DNA of 64,000 nucleotides from Gigaspora rosea (Eukaryota; Glomeromycota; Glomeromycetes; Diversisporales; Gigasporaceae). Within the stretch, counting starts at the first letter, position 1; each line of letters starts with the position of its first letter. Below the pieces are notes generated by a model that was not told the DNA's origin, made no database searches, and worked only from the letters and a program-made list of their open reading frames with translations. Shown here one piece after another: positions 45,501 through 55,785 of this stretch. The stretch covers positions 140,046 to 204,045 of the forward strand of contig QKWP01000648.1 of NCBI GenBank assembly GCA_003550325.1. The letters are read 5' to 3'. A program made the translations under genes and the position numbers.

Positions 45501-47370
45501 TCCCCTGCTCAGGATGTTCTCTTAATTCAAATAGAACTCAGAATGCCTGTACTTTAGATATATCAGCTACTATATCTACTAAATTCTTAGGTAGAAAAAC
45601 CTATACTTAACTTACAAACAAACTTCAACTTAATGCTAATCATCTTGATCTGCTATATTCTATTGCATCTCTCCATTTTATTCATACTCCTCCCCTTCCC
45701 CAAATTATCATACACAACAATCCCATCTTAGATATTTTTCTAACTTCTTTAGCTACCACAAAACTCCAATCTATAGCACAATCTAATTCTATACTCTCAA
45801 ATTTTTGTTTTTACACTGATGGTTCAGTTATTAATATCTCCAACCCAAGATGCTCTATGGGAATTGCATGGATTCAAGTTTTTAATAACAATATCTCTCA
45901 CTCTTTTTCCGCACAAATTCAAAACTGGCCATCTTCATACAAAGCTGAACTAATTGCTATACTATCTGCAATTTGTACTTGTTCTCGAAATAGTAATATA
46001 GACATATATACTGATTCTCAATCCATTATTTCAAAGTACAATACACTTATTTTCTATATTCATAATTACAACAAACTCTATTCATACAATTACTGGCCTA
46101 TTTGGCATACCCTTATTAATCTCATCAAATCATATTCTCTCAATATTACACTACACAAAGTGCAAGCACATAGCAATAATGAATACAACAATAAAGCTGA
46201 TGAACTTACAAAAAGCCACTTTTTCTCATCTATTCTAGAATTTCAGCCCCATAATATTTATAACACATCTTTTACTTTTATTTACAAAAAACATAATATT
46301 GAGCAACCAACATGTGCTATAAAAAATATCTGTAATGCACATACTATTGCTATGTGGTCCTCTCAACACAGAATTCAACAAATTATCCCTCTTTCTCAAC
46401 AAATTGATTGAAATGCAACTTGGCTATACCTCAATCACAACCACAAGCGCACATATAACTATACTAATTTTCAACTCTGTTCTCAAAAATCATTCTGAAT
46501 TAAATGTATGCTACATATGCTTCCTACCCTTTCTTATTTTCTTTCTACAAATCCTTCTGTTCAAATACATCCTACTTGTATTACATGCAATCAAACAGAT
46601 CACCAACTCCACTGGCTACTTTGTCCAGATTCAAACAATATATCAACTATTATCCAAAATGCATTCAAATACTTTTTCTTTTCAGACTTATCAGATATAA
46701 CATTCAATGAACTATAGCAACTATGCAACAATCTCATAACATACTACTGTTTTTCACTACACAATCTATACCCTTTAATACTACAACTTTTTATACTACA
46801 ATTCAGGGATTTATCCCTATATCACTTATCAATATTGTATTTCAATATACCTCTTACAAAAATGCATCTAATACTATTGTTAAACTCCTCTTGCTTATTT
46901 CACAAAAAATTCATGAACAGCTATGAAAACCATACTGCATAAAACTTGAATCTTCACAAAACCTACCACAACAACCTTCTTACTCTATATCTACTAAATC
47001 TACATGCACATTCTCACACAACAAAGCTCTATATACCTATAATTGTATATGTGGTCTACCAGACTAATTACATGAAAACAATACAAATACCTGCCCACCT
47101 CTTGGGCTAGCACTTAGAAAAATAGACATTTGGTCATACAATTGGATCAAAAATAGTTGTCCTACTAACTCTATTCTCCACATCCAAATCTAGGTAAGTT
47201 TTAACCACTTTAGTAGGTTTAGGTTGCAGATAATTTAGATAGAATTAGTTTATCTATAGTCTGAGTCTTAATTCTTGTATAATAATTTGTAATTCGAGAA
47301 ACCCTCTGAGGAATCTCACTCATTTTATTAATAAAGATAAAGGCAAAACCTCACCTTAACAACAAAAAAA
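42545..47370 (+). mobile_element. 5'-truncated LINE with RT and RNase H
   Basis: It is 4.83 kb, with a perfect 15-bp target duplication ATATATACGTGATAA (42530-42544 and 47371-47385) and an A-rich 3' end. The left end starts inside the endonuclease region just before a THSDHLILF segment, the C-terminal His motif of APE-type endonucleases. Reverse transcriptase, RNase H and a C-terminal CX2C-type zinc motif follow. RNase H plus APE-type endonuclease suggests a Tad1/I/R1-like clade. The plus strand is C-rich and G-poor, unlike its surroundings. Confidence 0.88.
42627..46925 (+). pseudogene. LINE ORF2: endonuclease tail, reverse transcriptase, RNase H
   Basis: Order: endonuclease end (about 42640); linker; RT core from about 43490 (NNKACGPSSISYEMLKHAG), QDMSKAYDSVN at about 43923, DGIDQGETITPLFWRI at about 44095, catalytic YMDD at about 44268; thumb region to about 45600; RNase H from about 45810 (YTDGS, ELIAI, YTDSQS, KADEL); and a CITC...HWLLCP motif at about 46580-46625. 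The 563-codon frame 43919-45610 is the longest intact part. Stops include TGA where Trp is expected (about 42749 and 43354), TAA at about 43312 and 43398, TGA at about 43718, TAA at 45608 and TGA at about 46409, so it is dead. The protein would nick target DNA and copy its own RNA by target-primed reverse transcription. Confidence 0.82.
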
Positions 47371-47385
47371 ATATATACGTGATAA

Positions 47386-47985
47386 GGCAAATTTCTATTT
47401 TTAGAATTCAAAATAATATATGCACTTATATTACACAAAGGCCCAGTGCATTGTTTTTGCAAAAATAATTTTTAGTTACATGCTGCTAATGTTGTATAAT
47501 ATTACACAAGTCTAATTTTGGTAACCTAACCCTGGGTCGGCCAGCATTATGCTTAATGCTAGTGGGCACTATCATGATAATGCCCTGGCGGGTTAGACAT
47601 AATTCCAGCCTACCCTAATCCTAAATCTAGGAACTCTAAAAACTAATTGTTCGAAGCAACAGTACATATACTAGATGCATATGTTGTGTAACTAGTATAT
47701 GTACTGTGATTGGATGTTGCTTCACCTAGATTTAGGGTTAGGGTGGACCAGAATTATGTCTAAGCCCATCGGGGGCATTATCATGATAGTGCCCACCAGT
47801 ATTAAGCTTAATGCTGGCTGACCCAGGGTTAGATTACCAAAATTAGTCTTGTATAACATTATACGATATTAGCGGCATGTAATCAAAAATTATTTTTGCA
47901 AAAATAATGCACTAGGCCTTTGTGTAACATAAGTGCATATATTATTTTGAATTCTAAAAATAGAAATTTGCCTTATCACATGTAT
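47386..47985. repeat. 600-bp near-perfect palindrome inside inner Mutator-like element
   Basis: Two arms of about 300 bp mirror each other around about 47680. They share GGCAAATTTCTATTTTTAG at the outside and 'aaaataatttt', 'agcattatgcttaatgct' and 'gggcactatcatgataatgc' within. A CCTAAATCTAGG-type segment and 'agtatatgtactgtg' lie near the centre. One arm matches 19558-19755 next to the N gap. There is no ORF. Confidence 0.8.
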
Positions 47986-48283
47986 ATATGCAGATCGGTA
48001 TCAAAAAAGTAAGGTAATTTTGGGGTACATACAGGAGTATTAAAAAAGTAGGTGCAGGAGTATCAAAAAAGATTTGCGTCTTATCCTGTGTCTGTTATGA
48101 GCATAGAGGAAACTCGAATTTTTACAGAAAATCACGGGTTATAACAATTGTGTAATTGGCTAATTGATATAAATCCAAATGTGATTATTGACCAATTAAA
48201 TCAATTAAAACTTCTTTCAACTACACAAAATATGCGAAAAAAATGAATTTATAATAATAAAAGTAAGAGTAAATCTATTTGTT

Positions 48284-48590
48284 ACCAGCGGTGACAATCC
48301 TGTGCTAACCGTGCCAATAAGAATCAAGATCAGATATAACATTATACCTGATCGTGTAATATGAAAATGAAGCGAAAAAACGCCGTTTTCAAAAATATCA
48401 AAATTTTGACCATGAAACCACCCTTTATTCTAGCAAAAAAAATTCCTTGTGAAATTTTACTATACAGTTACTTCTAATCCTGACCCTAACCCGAACCCGA
48501 ACCCTAACCCTAATGAAAATAAATTTACACGTGTTTATGTTTGTTTTGATCTACATTACACAGGGGTGTGTCACCGCCGGTGACAAGCAC
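48284..48590. mobile_element. MITE, 'AAATTCCTTG' family, copy 4
   Basis: The ends ACCAGCGGTGAC and GTCACCGCCGGTGAC are imperfect inverted repeats. The core has 'catgaaaccaccctt', 'aaaaaaaattccttgtgaa' and the longest telomere-like run in the window (ACCCGAACCCTAACCCTAA at about 48493-48511). Confidence 0.7.
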
Positions 48591-49271
48591 ATTTTTTCTA
48601 GAAGTAAAGCATTTTTAATACTAAAGTAATTTTATTATATTTTTCAACCATTAAATTTTACTGAAACATGTTACATCCAACATGTTACTACTCCGTAGTC
48701 TATACTACTATAATTAAACCACACTATCGTACTTATTATACTACATATTAGAGGTAGTTTGATATATTATACGTATATTTGTCATAGTTTGGTAAAATAA
48801 ATCGTGTTAAAGTATTTATAATGCGTAGCCTGTTTAATAAATGTATAAAATTTTATGTTAGCATAACACTCACAGTTTAACAATTTATAAATCTATTGTT
48901 TAGCTTCATAATTTGAACGTAGTAGAAACTCAATAAACTCTGCCAATTACCAAACGCCCTACCTTTGTTCTTATGAAAACTTTCTGGGGAAAGCGATTGA
49001 AAACGATTAGAAAAGATTTTCTGCTAGAAACATTCAAAATGAAAAACTTTTACTTATAAATGGGGGTACCTTAAGTTTAACTTATTATGGTTAAGCAGAT
49101 TGTAAAATTTCTGGTTTTTAGATTACAATCGTATATCATATTTCAATTGCCCATATAAATAGTTTGTGTAACAATTATTTCAGAATCTATTGAATGCGAG
49201 TTTCTTCTATGCTTCTATTATGTAACTATGTTAATAAATTAAATTAAACTAATCACAGAAAATCGCGTGTT
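48591..49271. other. AT-rich stretch without a supported gene
   Basis: No gene or inverted-repeat element is supported. It lies inside the outer Mutator-like element. Confidence 0.35.
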
Positions 49272-49289
49272 TTGCCTGTCATCGTTTTC

Positions 49290-49850
49290 GTAGTGCCTTG
49301 TTGTTTTCGCCGTCAGTCGGTATTTTTTTTTGTGTTTTTGTTGTTGTTCTTGCATTGCTTAGTGGCTCTTTTATGGTGCTTTCATAGTCATTTGGTGGTG
49401 TTTTTGGTCGTCGTTTGGTGGTGCCTTTGGTCGTTGTTTGGTGCCTTTGGTCATCGTTTGGTGGTGCCTTTGGTAATGCCTTTGGTCATCATTTGGTGGT
49501 ACTTACATTGTAGTTTGATAGTGTTTTGGGTCGTAGTTTGTGGTGCTTTTGGTCGTAGTTTGGTGGAGGCTTTTGGTCATCGTTTGTTGGTGCTTTTCGT
49601 CGTCGTTTGTTGGTGTTTAGATAGTTGTTGGGTAGTGCTTTTGATTGTCGTTTGGTTGTGCTTTGATTATCATTTGGTAGTGCTTTTGGTCATTGTTTGG
49701 TGGTGCTTTTGGTTGAGATTAGTGGTTCTTTGATCGTTATTTGTTGGTGTTCTTGGTCATTATTTGGTGGTACTTACGTTGTTGCTTGGTGGAGTTTTTA
49801 ATTGTTGTTTGCTAGTCTTTTAGTCGTTTGTCTTGTTATGCTTTTTTTAC
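49290..49850. repeat. GT-rich minisatellite
   Basis: About seventeen imperfect copies of a roughly 30-bp unit built on 'tttggtggtgcctttggtc'. A 153-codon plus-strand frame over it gives Val/Leu/Phe/Trp-rich repeated protein and starts in unrelated sequence, so I regard it as spurious. It is strongly G/T-biased on the plus strand, unlike its surroundings. Confidence 0.85.
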
Positions 49851-49859
49851 GATTTTTTT

Positions 49860-50085
49860 TTACCTTTATTTTTTTTTTTGTACTTTTGGCTACTTGTATT
49901 TTTCTAATAAAAAATTATTTTTAATAATAATAATAATAATAATAATTTTTTTTTTTGTACTTTTCGCTATTTTATTTTTTCTAATAAAAAATTATCTTTA
50001 ATTAATAATAATAATAAGTTTAATAATAAATTTTTTTTTGTACTTTTTGCTACTTGTATTTTTTCTAATAAAAAATTATCTTTAA
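49860..50085. repeat. Three-copy 70-bp repeat with TAA microsatellites
   Basis: Each copy has TTTTTTTTGTACTTTT, 'gctacttgtatttt' and 'ctaataaaaaattat' followed by a variable (TAA)n run. It adjoins the foldback at 50090. Confidence 0.8.
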
Positions 50086-50089
50086 TTAC

Positions 50090-50627
50090 TGATCCGGATA
50101 AGATCGGCACTATTTCTATATTAGAAATTGGAGCAAAATTCCTATGATATTAACTATATACTAAAATCTGAGCAGAGTCAAATGAAAAGTAGTTTTTTTA
50201 TTAAGTTAACGACACATGTCGATTAATTGAAAGTTGTAGAGCTCGACGAGACGCATCTAACGGTGGTTAGATCATCCAAATCGGCCCAGTGGATGACGAG
50301 ATATTATTAAGAAACGATTGGCCGACTATGTAAAATCTCTATGTAAACAAATATTGTTTACATAGAGATTTTACATAGTCGGCCAATCGTTTCTTAATAA
50401 TATCTCGCCATCCACTGGGCCGATTTGGATGATCTAACCACCGTTAGATGCGTCTCGTCGAGCTCTACAACTTTTAATTAATCGACATGTATCGTTAGCT
50501 TAATAAAAAAATTATTTTTCATTTGACTCCGCTCAGATTTCAGCATATAATAAAAATTTATATTGTACTTATCCCCAAAATTTACTATTGTCCCAATATA
50601 GTAATAGTGCCGATCTTATCCGGATCA
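50090..50627. mobile_element. 538-bp foldback element
   Basis: The arms begin TGATCCGGATAAGATCGGCA and are complementary almost to the centre at about 50350 (CTCTATGTAAACAAATATTG). It shares 'tgtagagctcgacgagacgc' and 'ctaacggtggttagatcatc' with 37218-38151, so both belong to one family. No ORF. Confidence 0.88.
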
Positions 50628-50893
50628 TCAATTAATTAATAATAATAATAATAATAATAAATGTTTTGAGTTTTTAAAATTTAGACCAATTATATTTAAG
50701 CAGTACAGGATAAAAACTTATACCCCCGGGTATAGGATAAAAGCCTCTACCCCGGGTACAGGATAAGGACGCTCGTCTCAAAAAAGTAATAAAATTTTTG
50801 AGGAGTATCAAAAAAAGTAAGTGCAGGAGTATCAAAAACGTAAGTTTTTGCACCACTAACTTACGAGTCTCGAAACATGACCTGGTCAGGCAT
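50628..50893. other. Right end of outer Mutator-like element and flank
   Basis: It holds a TAA microsatellite, a 'taccccgggtacaggataa' stretch and the right terminal inverted repeat (about 50768-50850). No gene. Confidence 0.5.
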
Positions 50894-50962
50894 GTGACAC
50901 TGGGGAGTGATAAACAATGTTTAACAAAACTATATGCGGTACCATAGAAAAATTAATTATTG

Positions 50963-51448
50963 AAGATTTTTTTTTGAATTTAATGATCAGGATAGTGATC
51001 AAGGTAGTGACTGGGATTATTTGTCACTTTTATATATAATTTAATAGTAAAGAGTGACTTATATGTTTTTAGATGTCAAGAACGAATAGCTTCGATTCTT
51101 AAACGCCATTATAACAAAGTTACGTTGAAACTTTTAGCATTAAAATATAAATTTCAAGTTGACTTTTTACAAAATTCTGCTTCATGTTGTAAACTATATT
51201 AAGAGACGTATTTTCATAATGGGCAAAAAATTTTAATACTAGAATACAAAATTTTTAACGTAACTTTGCTATAATAGTGTTTAAGAATCGATTTATGTTA
51301 AAACAATTGAAAAAAGTAAAGCTATTCGTTCTAGACATCTAAAAACATACAAGTCATTCTTTATTATTACATTATATATAAAAAGTGATAAATAACCCCA
51401 GTCACTACCTTGATCACTATCCTGATCATTAAATTCAAAAAAATCCTT
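50963..51448. mobile_element. 486-bp foldback element
   Basis: The arms carry GAATTTAATGATCAGGATAG and 'tgatcaaggtagtgactggg' on the left and their complements on the right. Further inside, 'agatgtcaagaacgaatagc' pairs with 'gctattcgttctagacatct'. No ORF. Confidence 0.82.
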
Positions 51449-51746
51449 AATAAGTATATAATATTGATCATGCATCGATTAATATCGCCCAATCAGGCAA
51501 ATGATTGGCTGACAGTGCCGCGCAGCGGCACATTTCAGCCAATCATTTACACGATTGGACAAATTTTATGATATTTATCAACGCATGACTCAATATTTAT
51601 GTTATCCGGCAATTATGATCATGATTCTTAAGTCGTGATTAGTTAACTGAGTTTTAATTTGAATAAACATGATTATATCGTAACACATGAAAAAATAACA
51701 AGAAGAAATTTTTTCATGATCATAAGAGTTTGCTGGATAAGTATAC

Positions 51747-52017
51747 AATATTGGGCAAAAATTGTAGAATAACAGTAATTTGGCAAATGATCACGTGCCG
51801 CTCTGCGGAGCATAGCGGGCTTTCATTCTGATTGGATAATTTTTGTAGATCATTTCATGATTTTACAAAATCTGATTGGCTTATAGATTTATATTAAGAA
51901 CGAGCCGAAGTAAATATTTTGTAAGATTAAATAAAAAGATACACTTATTTAAATTTAAGAATTACAATGATTTATTATAGTACTTGGATCTAATGTTATA
52001 CGCATATAATTCTATTA

Positions 52018-52050
<33 letters not shown>

Positions 52051-53239
52051 TTATTAAAAAAAATCTTAAATACGGAACTATCATTTTTTTATACAGTATT
52101 TAACTATTCATATTTTAACAAATGCTTTTGTAGATTCGCATATACAAAAAGTAACCCATTTTAATTTGACCTATTATTAATTAATAATCAAAAAAAAAAA
52201 TAAGCATAATCTAAAATAATCTAAAAGATCTTTGACACAAATTTTGATTCGTGTTAACGATAAAATTCTTAAAACTAAATCACTTGCCAACAATAAATAA
52301 TTATAGATAGAATAATAATTAAATTAATATAAATAAATTAAAATAATTAATCAACTACAATAAGTAAAAGCACACGAAACTTGAACTTATCTTTTAACAT
52401 TTCGACACCTTTCATCAATATCAATATTGTTGAACAACCATGATCTAAACATATTAATAATCTTGCGAAGACTCACAAGAGACCTAAATACAAAAAAAAA
52501 ACATTAATAACCTTTTCTTTTTAGAAATTCGTTCAGTCTAAATAATTAAATTGAAAAAAACCTTTTTTATAGCTATATAGTTCTCATGATTATTCCTCTG
52601 TTTTCATGTTTTTAAGCCCAATATGCTCTATATGCTATGTTTAATATTCAAACCCCACATATTCGATGCTTCTTTTATATATTTTAACACCTTAATTACA
52701 ATACTCCTCCACATTTCGACATTCACCTTTCTCAATGCACTAGATCTTAGGCTGACATACTAAAAGAAAGACAAGTAAAACAAATAAAAGCAAAAAAAAA
52801 AAACTTCGTTGCTTCATTTACTGATTTAACAATCCATACCTTTTCTACTACCAAAAAAATAGTTCTTTATTTGAGTTCCTCTTGCTAGTCTACCAAGTAC
52901 GGCATTTCAACATATTTGTTAACGTACACCCTATTCAAGGGTGAAATATGTTGCTTCTCATTTAATTTCCGAATTACTTCGCGGATTACCGAATTACTTT
53001 GACAGTTTATAAAGTAAGACGTGAACTTCCCAATTTTTTTTGTCTTACACTCTAGGAATTCGTATTCGTGGCTCCGAATTCAATCTTGTGACAGAAAATC
53101 GTTACTTTAATAAGGCTTTCTTATGATAAGATGATCTTCAAAAATCAGCCAATCATAATAAAGCCCTCTATGCTGCTCTGCGGCACGTGTAGCCAATCAT
53201 TTGCAAAATTACTGTATTCGACAATTTGCCCAATATTGG
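51747..53239. mobile_element. 1.5-kb inverted-repeat element, interior unassigned
   Basis: The inverted ends of about 120 bp (about 51747-51870 and 53110-53239) contain CAATATTGGGCAAA and GCACGTGCCGCTCTGCGG-type sequence. The 1.2-kb interior has a (TTA)n microsatellite near 52020 and no frame that I can assign to a protein. A GC-rich small palindrome 'gtgccgcgcagcggcac' lies just outside at about 51510. Confidence 0.6.
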
Positions 53240-53627
53240 TGTTATCCGGCAATTTATGATCATGATTGGTAGGGAGTTGCTCGCTGAGTTTTAATTTAAA
53301 TAACCATGTTTACGTCATAACACATGAAAAAATAACAAGAAGAAATTTTTTCATGATCATATGAGTTTGTCGGATAATTAATTTTTATTTGGTACCGCAT
53401 ATAGTTTTGTCAAACATTGTTGACCGCACACCCCAATGTGACACTTGACGCCGGCAATTGAATTACAGGAATTCGGCGAATCCGGGAAATAACTCTAATG
53501 ACGAATCAAATAACTAGAATAATTAGAATAATTAGATTACTTAGCTGTTAGAATAAGGATAATTCGGGTTGTATATGTAAAAATAGCTACCAAGTTAATT
53601 TTAAATAAAGATCTTTCCCTTTCTTTA

Positions 53628-55291
53628 AAGGTTTGATTATTTATTCTATTTTTTCAGTATATATATTATCTTACAAAATCAAATATTAAAAGTATTTATG
53701 CAAAATTTTTGACTTTAATAAACTAAGAACTTTAAATTTATCAAAGACAAAGGTGACTATGAATGGCCTGCATACTCTTTTCGCAAACTGTGCCTTTGCA
53801 TCTACTTTAGAAGATTTAAACTTATCATACTGTCAAGGAGTTGAAAGGAAAACTATTTTTGCGGGATTGAAACGTAAATATATTAAAAAATAAATTTTAA
53901 TAAGATTTTCAACAATATGAACGATGATATCATTTTTCTTTTTATTATAACAGCATTACAATACCTTCGACGTCTCAGTCTTGATAGTGTATAGTTAACA
54001 CCTCCGCTTGCACCGGTAAACTCTTCGAGTTTTCGAAATTTAGAAGTGTTAAACTATCCAGGACTCGACTTTGTGACCACGATGTAATGAAAATTATATG
54101 ACAATGTAAATAATTGAGTTTGAGTTTATATTAATATAAACAGTCGGCATTGGACAATTTTAATCGAAAAGGATGGTCAAAGGTAAGAAAAAGTTATTGT
54201 CTTGAACTTTTATTTGATAATATTTAAAACATTAAATAATCAACTTTATATTTGTAGAGTTCAAATCTATTAACTTCATTAATTTCCCGAATCGAGAAGA
54301 AGAATTGGACGATATATTGCAGGACTTTTCTGGTAAATTTTAGCTGTTTTTAGGGATTATTTTGTTTTATAGTGTGGCTTCGATCATGTTATATGTTCTT
54401 ATAAATTACCATTGATAAAGATGAACTTAACTGGTTTTATAAATGTAACCGATTCGGGAGTTATGCATCTTGCAGGAGCTAGGATGTTAGCTTTAATGAA
54501 TGAATTTTCATTTTATTAATTTGTTTCAAATTATTGAAAGCGACTTATTTTATTTCAGTCTTACTTTCTTATCCTTGTCTGTACGAAATTGACTAATGTT
54601 GGAATGTCTGCCCTAAAAAGTATTTGACGTTATAAAATTTGTAAAGTTATCATAATCAGATTCCGAACTATTAATATTTTTATGCATCCGTAGATTTGGA
54701 AAATTTGGTTGAATTATATCTGGATCGAACCTCAATTATAGATGCCGGCATTGTTTATCTAGACAGTATTGTATTCATAATACATTTTACTACAATATTT
54801 AATAACATACAAAAATTTTACTAATATCCAGGCAAAATTTTAAATAGGCCTACGCGAACTTACTCATCTTAGTTTAAACAAAACACGTATCGAGAACGCA
54901 TCACTGTCTACAATCCGTAAATCTCATTTGCCAATAAAAAATTAAAATATCTTGATATACGCTTTACTGATAAAGGAGTAAGAGAATTAAGAGGTAAATT
55001 TCTTTTCTACGCATGTACGACTTTCTCATAATCAAATATAACATTTTTCAATTGATATTATTTTTACATAGGCTTACCGCATTTGTCCTTCTTGAATTTG
55101 AATTTTACACAAGTATCTTTGTCGTGTCGTAATATTTTAGCTGGTAAGAAAACATCAAACTTTTAAATCGCTTATGTAAAAATTTATAGCACAAATATTT
55201 CTTTTATTCTTAAGATATTCCTTCACTTCGACCAGTTCGCCTTAATGGAATTACCAAAGAAGTTTGCGAGGATGAATATTATAATGTTTAA
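53628..55291 (+). pseudogene. LRR gene, unit C, 5'-truncated
   Basis: The similarity to units A and D begins abruptly at 'tttctttaaaggtttg' within the boundary of an LRR exon, so the first exons are missing. The remaining exons encode LQYLRRLSLDSV (about 53955-53990), FKSINFINFPNREEELDDI (about 54258-54320), GFINVTDSGVMHLAGA (about 54430-54480), DLENLVELYLDRTSIIDAGI (about 54693-54755), ELTHLSLNKTRIENA (about 54855-54900) and LPHLSFLNLNFTQV (about 55072-55140). It ends DEYYNV and TAA at 55291. It retains splice acceptors and residues lost in A, B and D, but shares the TAG after LSLDSV. It is the most diverged copy and probably non-functional. Confidence 0.7.
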
Positions 55292-55785
55292 AAAAAAAAG
55301 CCTATACGTATTTGTCATGTTAAATTCTCTGGTCATGTGTATAAATGCTAAGCATATTATTTAATAAAGTTCAGAGCATTAAAATTGTATTAAAGACTTT
55401 TGTATATAAAGTATAGTATAATGATGATTATATTTACGAAGCACCACCTTTGCAATTACTCCTCATTTGCTTGTAGCAAGAATACGCTGTAGCTTTTTTT
55501 GTGACCCCTGTCTTTAATAAATTTCTGCAAGTTATATCCTATTTTATAGATCTATTACGAGGCATCCCCAAAATTTCGATGATACGTATCAGACAGGGCC
55601 AGCATTAAGCAATGCTCGCAAATATGCATGCATGCGTGAAATTTTTTTAAAATTACAAATTTGATACAATAATATCGACAACTAATGAGCTAATCAAAAA
55701 TGTAACTATTGATGTGGCTTTTGTATCACTTTGACTAAACATTAAATGTCCTCCGTTACGATAAAGTTTTTATTTTATTTAGAGA
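55292..55785. promoter_or_regulatory. Spacer and presumed promoter of kinase C
   Basis: It is a diverged copy of the unit A and B spacer. The TGTCCTCCGTTACG motif and TTTTATTTAG before the start are retained. A private segment near 55568-55610 ('atttcgatgatacgtatcag') replaces sequence present in B and D. Confidence 0.35.

Larger units (their letters stand above)
42078..48077. mobile_element. Mutator-like element, inner copy, 9-bp TSD
   Basis: The ends are GCAAATCTTACGTTTTTGAT (left) and the inverted right end closing GATTTGC. GTCTTATCC flanks both sides exactly (42069-42077 and 48078-48086). Without the LINE (42545-47370) and its duplicated target, it would be about 1.16 kb. The arms are long: 'accccaaaattacctta' and 'gatatgcatatatata' near 42490-42540 pair with 47985-48030. 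It belongs to the same family as the element it sits in. Confidence 0.8.
40904..50850. mobile_element. Mutator-like element, outer copy, about 10 kb with nested insertions
   Basis: The left end GCAAATCTTACGTTTTTGAT and the inverted right end share about 80 bp of similarity. CACCACTAAC flanks both sides exactly (40894-40903 and 50851-50860), a 10-bp target duplication typical of Mutator-like elements. Inside are a foldback (40987-41762), a second element of the same family (42078-48077), a MITE, minisatellites and another foldback. No transposase was recognised, so it was probably mobilised in trans and grew by later insertions. Confidence 0.75.
50894..53444. mobile_element. 2.5-kb nested inverted-repeat element
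   Basis: The ends share CAAAACTATATGCGGTACC and about 55 bp overall in inverted orientation, starting GTGACACTGGGG on the left and closing CCCCAATGTGACAC on the right. Inside are a foldback (50963-51448), two direct copies of a roughly 130-bp element bounded by TTATCCGGCAA (about 51602-51740 and 53242-53372), and another inverted-repeat element between them. No transposase was recognised. Confidence 0.7.

Noticed and set aside
49272-49733. Plus-strand 153-codon frame
   Set aside because: It is built on the GT-rich minisatellite; hydrophobic repeats arise from the repeat unit alone.
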